NCBI GenBank assembly: GCA_009702725.1 | Contig: WLHM01000028.1 | Location: forward strand, 1 to 9,569 | Direction of reading: 5' to 3' | Length of the DNA: 9,569 nt | Origin: Actinomycetota bacterium | GTDB lineage: Bacteria; Actinomycetota; Actinomycetes; S36-B12 | Made by a program: the position numbers and the translations under genes | The notes under the pieces: generated by a model | Told to the model about the DNA's origin: nothing | The model's input: the letters and a program-made list of their open reading frames with translations, nothing else | The model's database searches: none | Shown here: piece after piece, positions 6,878 to 9,569 of the stretch | Numbering within the stretch: position 1 is the stretch's first letter | How the letters are laid out: each line of letters starts with the position of its first letter

Positions 6878-6887
6878 TAAGTACTTA
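6878..6887. other. 10-bp palindrome upstream of the HGxxPAAW gene
   Basis: The sequence TAAGTACTTA is a perfect palindrome lying 16 nt upstream of the chosen HGxxPAAW start codon, in the 73-nt gap after the tryptophan-associated membrane protein. It could be a regulator site or chance in an A+T-rich patch. No second copy was noticed in the window. Confidence 0.3.
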
Positions 6888-6934
6888 AATCCAAGCACTA
6901 GGGCGGCAGGCAATGCGCGATCAGGTGGCCGATT

Positions 6935-7552
6935 TCAGGTAGTCGGGTCTTCACCTCGGTCGAGGGCATCCCACGCGGTCAAGGCCGACAGCGGTCCACC
7001 TGGCTTAGTCGATGTAGTCTTCGCAGCCCGCTCATAGCGCCGGCTCAACCCGGGCCACGTGCGCCCGCGAGCCAACGTCAAAACACCCACCGCAGCTAAT
7101 CCAAGCCCACCGATAAGGCCGAGCAGCCACCACGGGGTGCTCGACCACTGCTCCGGGGCGCCGCCGCTCAAACGGTCTGACAAGGCACCAACCAAAGCCG
7201 GTTCGGGATCGACCCCAAATCCGATGGAACCAACTATGGTGACCAAGCCAGCCACCACCACTACCATCCCGATGATCACTCGCCCCCAACCGCGAGTGGC
7301 GAATATCCCAGCGACCGCAGCCAACCCAACCCAACCCATCCCTGCAGCTAGCCCGAAAAGTTCTAGGCCCGCAAAGGTGATTTCGGTAAGCGATCCGGAT
7401 AGACCCGATACAAGTGGGACGCTTGCGGTTGCCCACGGTACCGCGAATGCGGCAATAATAATTAGCCCAGAAGTAACCAGCCCCAACAAGGCCAATCGAT
7501 ACGAAAAAACCGTTAGCCGGCCCTCATCCGTATCCTGAATTGATTCAGTCAC
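6935..7552 (-). CDS. Tryptophan-associated transmembrane protein (TIGR02234 / Trp_oprn_chp)
   Basis: This is a polytopic membrane protein of unknown function, found next to trpE in many actinobacteria. It has four membrane helices, at about residues 20-43, 62-84, 90-111 and 142-160 (205-residue numbering). There is an Arg-rich cytoplasmic segment (RGRTWPGLSRRYERA) and the family's ending, AWDALDRGEDPTT. The start is GTG at 7550-7552, overlapping the trpE stop by 8 nt (GTGACTGA), which favours translational coupling. An upstream ATG at 7583-7585 is open, but it would overlap trpE by 41 nt and add a Pro/Trp-rich head (MPWLKPWPKPP) encoded by trpE sequence. The family name comes only from its neighbourhood; no activity is known. 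Confidence 0.88.
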   Translation of the reverse strand: MTESIQDTDEGRLTVFSYRLALLGLVTSGLIIIAAFAVPWATASVPLVSGLSGSLTEITFAGLELFGLAAGMGWVGLAAVAGIFATRGWGRVIIGMVVVVAGLVTIVGSIGFGVDPEPALVGALSDRLSGGAPEQWSSTPWWLLGLIGGLGLAAVGVLTLARGRTWPGLSRRYERAAKTTSTKPGGPLSALTAWDALDRGEDPTT

Positions 7553-9107
7553 CGGAGGCTTCGGCCAAGGTTTGAGCCACGGCAACAGCGCGCAAGACCG
7601 CTGCTGCCTTGTTTTGGCACTCCGCAGCTTCTGATTCAGGAACCGAGTCAGCCACTATCCCCGCACCCGCCTGTACAACTGCGACACCCGACTTAATTAG
7701 GGCTGTTCGAATTGCGATTGCGGTGTCGACATTGCCAGCAAAGTCGAAATACCCAACGCAACCGCCGTAGAGACCCCTGCGAGTTGACTCAAGTTCATCG
7801 ATAATTGCCATCGCACGCGGCTTCGGTGCACCGGACAAAGTGCCTGCCGGAAATGTTGCCGCTAGGGCGTCAAATGCTGTGCAATCTGAACGCAACTCGC
7901 CCGTGACCGTCGAGACTAGATGCATAACATGCGAATATCGCTCCACCTTCATGAAGTCAACAACCGCGACGCTACCTGGATCACAAACGCGGCCGATATC
8001 ATTTCGCGCCAGATCCACCAGCATTAAGTGCTCTGCGCGCTCTTTCTCGTCAGCCAGTAGCTCTTCACCCAGCGCGGTGTCAGCTTCCGGTGTTGCACCA
8101 CGAGCGCGGGTACCCGCAATGGGGTGAACCACGCAGTGGCCATCGGTCACAGTAACCAAAGCTTCAGGCGAGGAACCTACGATCTCGAAAGCAGTGCGTT
8201 CTGTTAGCCGGCCCTCTTGATAGTCAGGTTGAGAGAGATCATCAAGTGGGAGGCGCAATAGATACATGTACGGGCTGGGGTTACTGGATCGCAAAATGCG
8301 GTATACATCGAGTCCACTTGCTTCACATGGAGTCTGAAAACGCTGCGAAAGCACGACCTGAAATGCATCGCCAGCCCGGATGTACTCTTTGGCGCGCTCG
8401 ACTGAAAGCATGAACTCTTCAGCAGAAACGTTGACTCGGATCTCAGCCTGCGCATTTGTATCGTAGGACCAAACGTTAGTGGCTGGCGCCGCCCCGAGTG
8501 CCGCTTGCATTGAATCCAGCCGCGTTACGGCGTCGCCCCAGGCTTCATCAACTCGATCATCAGAATCATCGAAGTTGATCGCATTCGCGATGAGGAGCAC
8601 GGAGCCATCGGTGTGGTCAACTACCGCCAGATCGGTGGCGAGCAAAAATGCCAACTCGGGAATCTGCAACTCATCTGGATTTTCGTCAGGGATTCGCTCC
8701 CACCGCCGGACAGTGTCATAGGTGAAATAGCCAACCAGGCCGCCGGTCAGCGGCGGCAACCCGTGGATCGGTTCGGTTTGCAGGAGCCGAATGGTTTCGC
8801 GTAGGACATCAATCGGGTTCCCCGAATCCGGAACCCCGCGCGGTGCTCGACCCAGCCAAGTAGCCGAACCATCACGCTCGGTCAACATCGCAGCGCAGCG
8901 CACCCCGATGAACGAGTACCGCGACCAAAGCCGACCGGGTTCGGCAGACTCCAGCAAAAAAGTTCCGGCGCGATCGCCACAAAGTGCACGAAATAATCCG
9001 ACCGCAGTGTGATCATCAGCCAACAATCGTCGAGTAACTGGAATTACTCTTCGATCTTTTGCCAAAACCTGAAATTCTGGAAGCTCTGGGAAGGTTGCAA
9101 TGTTCAT
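7545..9107 (-). CDS. trpE: Anthranilate synthase component I
   Basis: TrpE converts chorismate to anthranilate, the committed step to tryptophan, using ammonia from a TrpG glutaminase. The 520-residue protein has the regulatory tryptophan-site motif LLESAE (51-56) followed by WSRYSFIG, and GGLVGYFTYD (122-131). It then has the catalytic chorismate-binding domain: VVLSQRF (251-257), IVGSSPEA (309-316), HPIAGTRARG (328-337), EHLMLVDLARND (359-370), FPAGTLSGAPKPRAM (419-433) and GAGIVADS (481-488). No glutaminase domain is fused, so TrpG must come from elsewhere. About 15 extra residues (near 289-304) separate MYLLRLP from FEIVGSSPEA, longer than usual. The ATG at 9105-9107 starts 13 nt after the hisI stop without a clear ribosome site. 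The LLES motif implies feedback inhibition by tryptophan. Confidence 0.97.
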   Translation of the reverse strand: MNIATFPELPEFQVLAKDRRVIPVTRRLLADDHTAVGLFRALCGDRAGTFLLESAEPGRLWSRYSFIGVRCAAMLTERDGSATWLGRAPRGVPDSGNPIDVLRETIRLLQTEPIHGLPPLTGGLVGYFTYDTVRRWERIPDENPDELQIPELAFLLATDLAVVDHTDGSVLLIANAINFDDSDDRVDEAWGDAVTRLDSMQAALGAAPATNVWSYDTNAQAEIRVNVSAEEFMLSVERAKEYIRAGDAFQVVLSQRFQTPCEASGLDVYRILRSSNPSPYMYLLRLPLDDLSQPDYQEGRLTERTAFEIVGSSPEALVTVTDGHCVVHPIAGTRARGATPEADTALGEELLADEKERAEHLMLVDLARNDIGRVCDPGSVAVVDFMKVERYSHVMHLVSTVTGELRSDCTAFDALAATFPAGTLSGAPKPRAMAIIDELESTRRGLYGGCVGYFDFAGNVDTAIAIRTALIKSGVAVVQAGAGIVADSVPESEAAECQNKAAAVLRAVAVAQTLAEASGD

Positions 9108-9120
9108 AGCACGACATTAT

Positions 9121-9480
9121 TCATGGATTGATCGACACGGTCTGTTGCGCACTTAGGGACGTATCAAAGCAGGATCGAGCTCCGGTGTGACAGGCAACAC
9201 CATGTTGATCCACCTCGAGTAAAATCGTGTCACCGTCGCAGTCCAGCCGGAGCGAGCGAACCTGCTGTAAATTACCCGAAGTCTCGCCCTTTACCCACAA
9301 TCGAGATCTGCTACGCGAGAAGTAGGTTGCCTGTCCGGTTTCGAGGGTGATCTGCAGTGCCTCTTGATTCATCCAAGCCATCATCAAAACCTCACCTGAA
9401 TCCCACTGCTGGGCAATCACAGGCACCAGCCCTTGATCGTTAAACCGCAAGCGCGCAATGAGGTCGGTCTGTTCAGACAT
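9121..9480 (-). CDS. hisI: Phosphoribosyl-AMP cyclohydrolase
   Basis: HisI hydrolyses the adenine ring of phosphoribosyl-AMP, the third step of histidine synthesis, in the cytoplasm. The 119-residue length fits the monofunctional form without a fused HisE pyrophosphatase. Conserved segments are LVPVIAQQWDSGEVLMMAWMN, ATYFSRSRSRLWVKGETSGN and DCDGDTILLEVDQHGVACHTG, then SCF. The Mg-binding aspartates 80, 82 and 84 and the zinc cysteines 81, 97 and 104 are all present. The start is ATG at 9478-9480, with no ribosome site; a -10-like box lies 6 nt upstream, so the message may be leaderless. It is the first gene of the minus-strand series and lies 13 nt before trpE. Confidence 0.96.
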   Translation of the reverse strand: MSEQTDLIARLRFNDQGLVPVIAQQWDSGEVLMMAWMNQEALQITLETGQATYFSRSRSRLWVKGETSGNLQQVRSLRLDCDGDTILLEVDQHGVACHTGARSCFDTSLSAQQTVSINP

Positions 9481-9486
9481 GCGTAC

Positions 9487-9492
9487 ATTGTG
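9487..9492 (-). promoter_or_regulatory. Candidate -10 box for hisI-trpE (leaderless start)
   Basis: On the minus strand CACAAT (four of six matches to TATAAT) ends 6 nt before the hisI ATG, the distance at which transcription would begin at or next to the start codon. There is no Shine-Dalgarno sequence in the 44-nt divergent gap before hisI, which agrees with a leaderless message, common in actinobacteria. No -35 match was found, so this remains weak. Confidence 0.3.
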
Positions 9493-9520
9493 CCGTTAAG
9501 GGATAAATGGGCCATGATGA

Positions 9521-9530
9521 GGTCATGACC
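9521..9530. other. 10-bp palindrome over the start codon of the divergent gene
   Basis: GGTCATGACC is a perfect palindrome spanning the ATG at 9525-9527, about 40 nt from the hisI start. A regulator bound here could affect the plus-strand gene and perhaps hisI. It could equally be chance, since four of its bases follow from the CATG around the start codon. Confidence 0.25.
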
Positions 9531-9569
9531 GCCGCTACCTACACCCGCCGCGAACGCCTCGACCTCGCC
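9525..9569 (+). CDS. N-terminus of a probable TIGR03085 family protein (cut by window edge)
   Basis: Only 15 codons are visible, MTAATYTRRERLDLA, with an ATG at 9525 preceded by a close GAGG (9519-9522, only 2 nt spacing). The R.ER..L start, and the divergent position next to hisI beside the trp cluster, match the TIGR03085 family of actinobacterial proteins related to mycothiol-dependent DinB-like metalloenzymes. The identification rests on few residues plus gene neighbourhood, so it is tentative. The metal-binding residues are outside the window. Confidence 0.55.
   Translation, partial: MTAATYTRRERLDLA

Noticed and set aside
7032..7436. 134-residue minus-strand frame inside the tryptophan-associated membrane protein gene
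   Set aside because: It is a shadow frame with biased Arg/Gly/Trp content. The overlapping frame has helices and the family C-terminus.
7059..7538. 159-residue plus-strand frame
   Set aside because: It is antisense to the tryptophan-associated membrane protein, low in complexity and without domain features.
9108..9120. Attenuator or leader peptide between hisI and trpE
   Set aside because: The gap is only 13 nt, too short for a leader peptide with hairpins.

Overview
The window is a compact block from an actinobacterial chromosome (Actinomycetota). Almost everything lies on the minus strand, and it carries the tryptophan biosynthesis cluster. The evidence for the lineage is the gene order: hisI, trpE, the tryptophan-associated membrane protein, an HGxxPAAW protein, DUF2752, trpC, trpB, trpA, a DsbA-like protein and lgt, with a divergent gene that looks like the TIGR03085 family next to hisI. 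This arrangement is familiar from Streptomyces and relatives. Base composition looks to be in the 50-55% GC range by eye (not counted). That is low for a streptomycete and would fit a small free-living or aquatic actinobacterium, but this placement is a guess.

In transcription order (right to left): a 44-nt divergent gap separates the start of a plus-strand gene (9525 to the window edge) from hisI. hisI is followed after 13 nt by trpE (anthranilate synthase component I). trpE overlaps a four-helix tryptophan-operon membrane protein, followed by a two-helix HGxxPAAW protein. After an 83-nt gap comes an OmpR/PhoB-type response regulator that overlaps a HAMP sensor histidine kinase by 4 nt. Thirteen to 25 nt later a DUF2752 membrane protein begins, then trpC (indole-3-glycerol phosphate synthase), trpB and trpA (tryptophan synthase beta and alpha). 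trpC-trpB are 3 nt apart and trpB-trpA overlap by 4 nt. A membrane-anchored extracytoplasmic DsbA-like thiol protein and the first 44 codons of lgt close the window.

Together the genes cover the first committed step of tryptophan synthesis (TrpE, which needs a TrpG glutaminase encoded elsewhere) and the last three activities (TrpC, TrpB, TrpA). trpG, trpD and trpF are not here. In many actinobacteria the TrpF step is done by the bifunctional HisA/PriA enzyme, which makes the histidine gene hisI at the head of this cluster notable.

The main departure from the usual arrangement is the complete two-component system placed between the trpE half and the trpCBA half of the cluster, tightly spaced to DUF2752. 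Three small uncharacterised membrane proteins also accompany the trp enzymes. No RNA genes, insertion sequences, CRISPR arrays or clear intrinsic terminators were seen, and no gene-free stretch exceeds about 85 nt.
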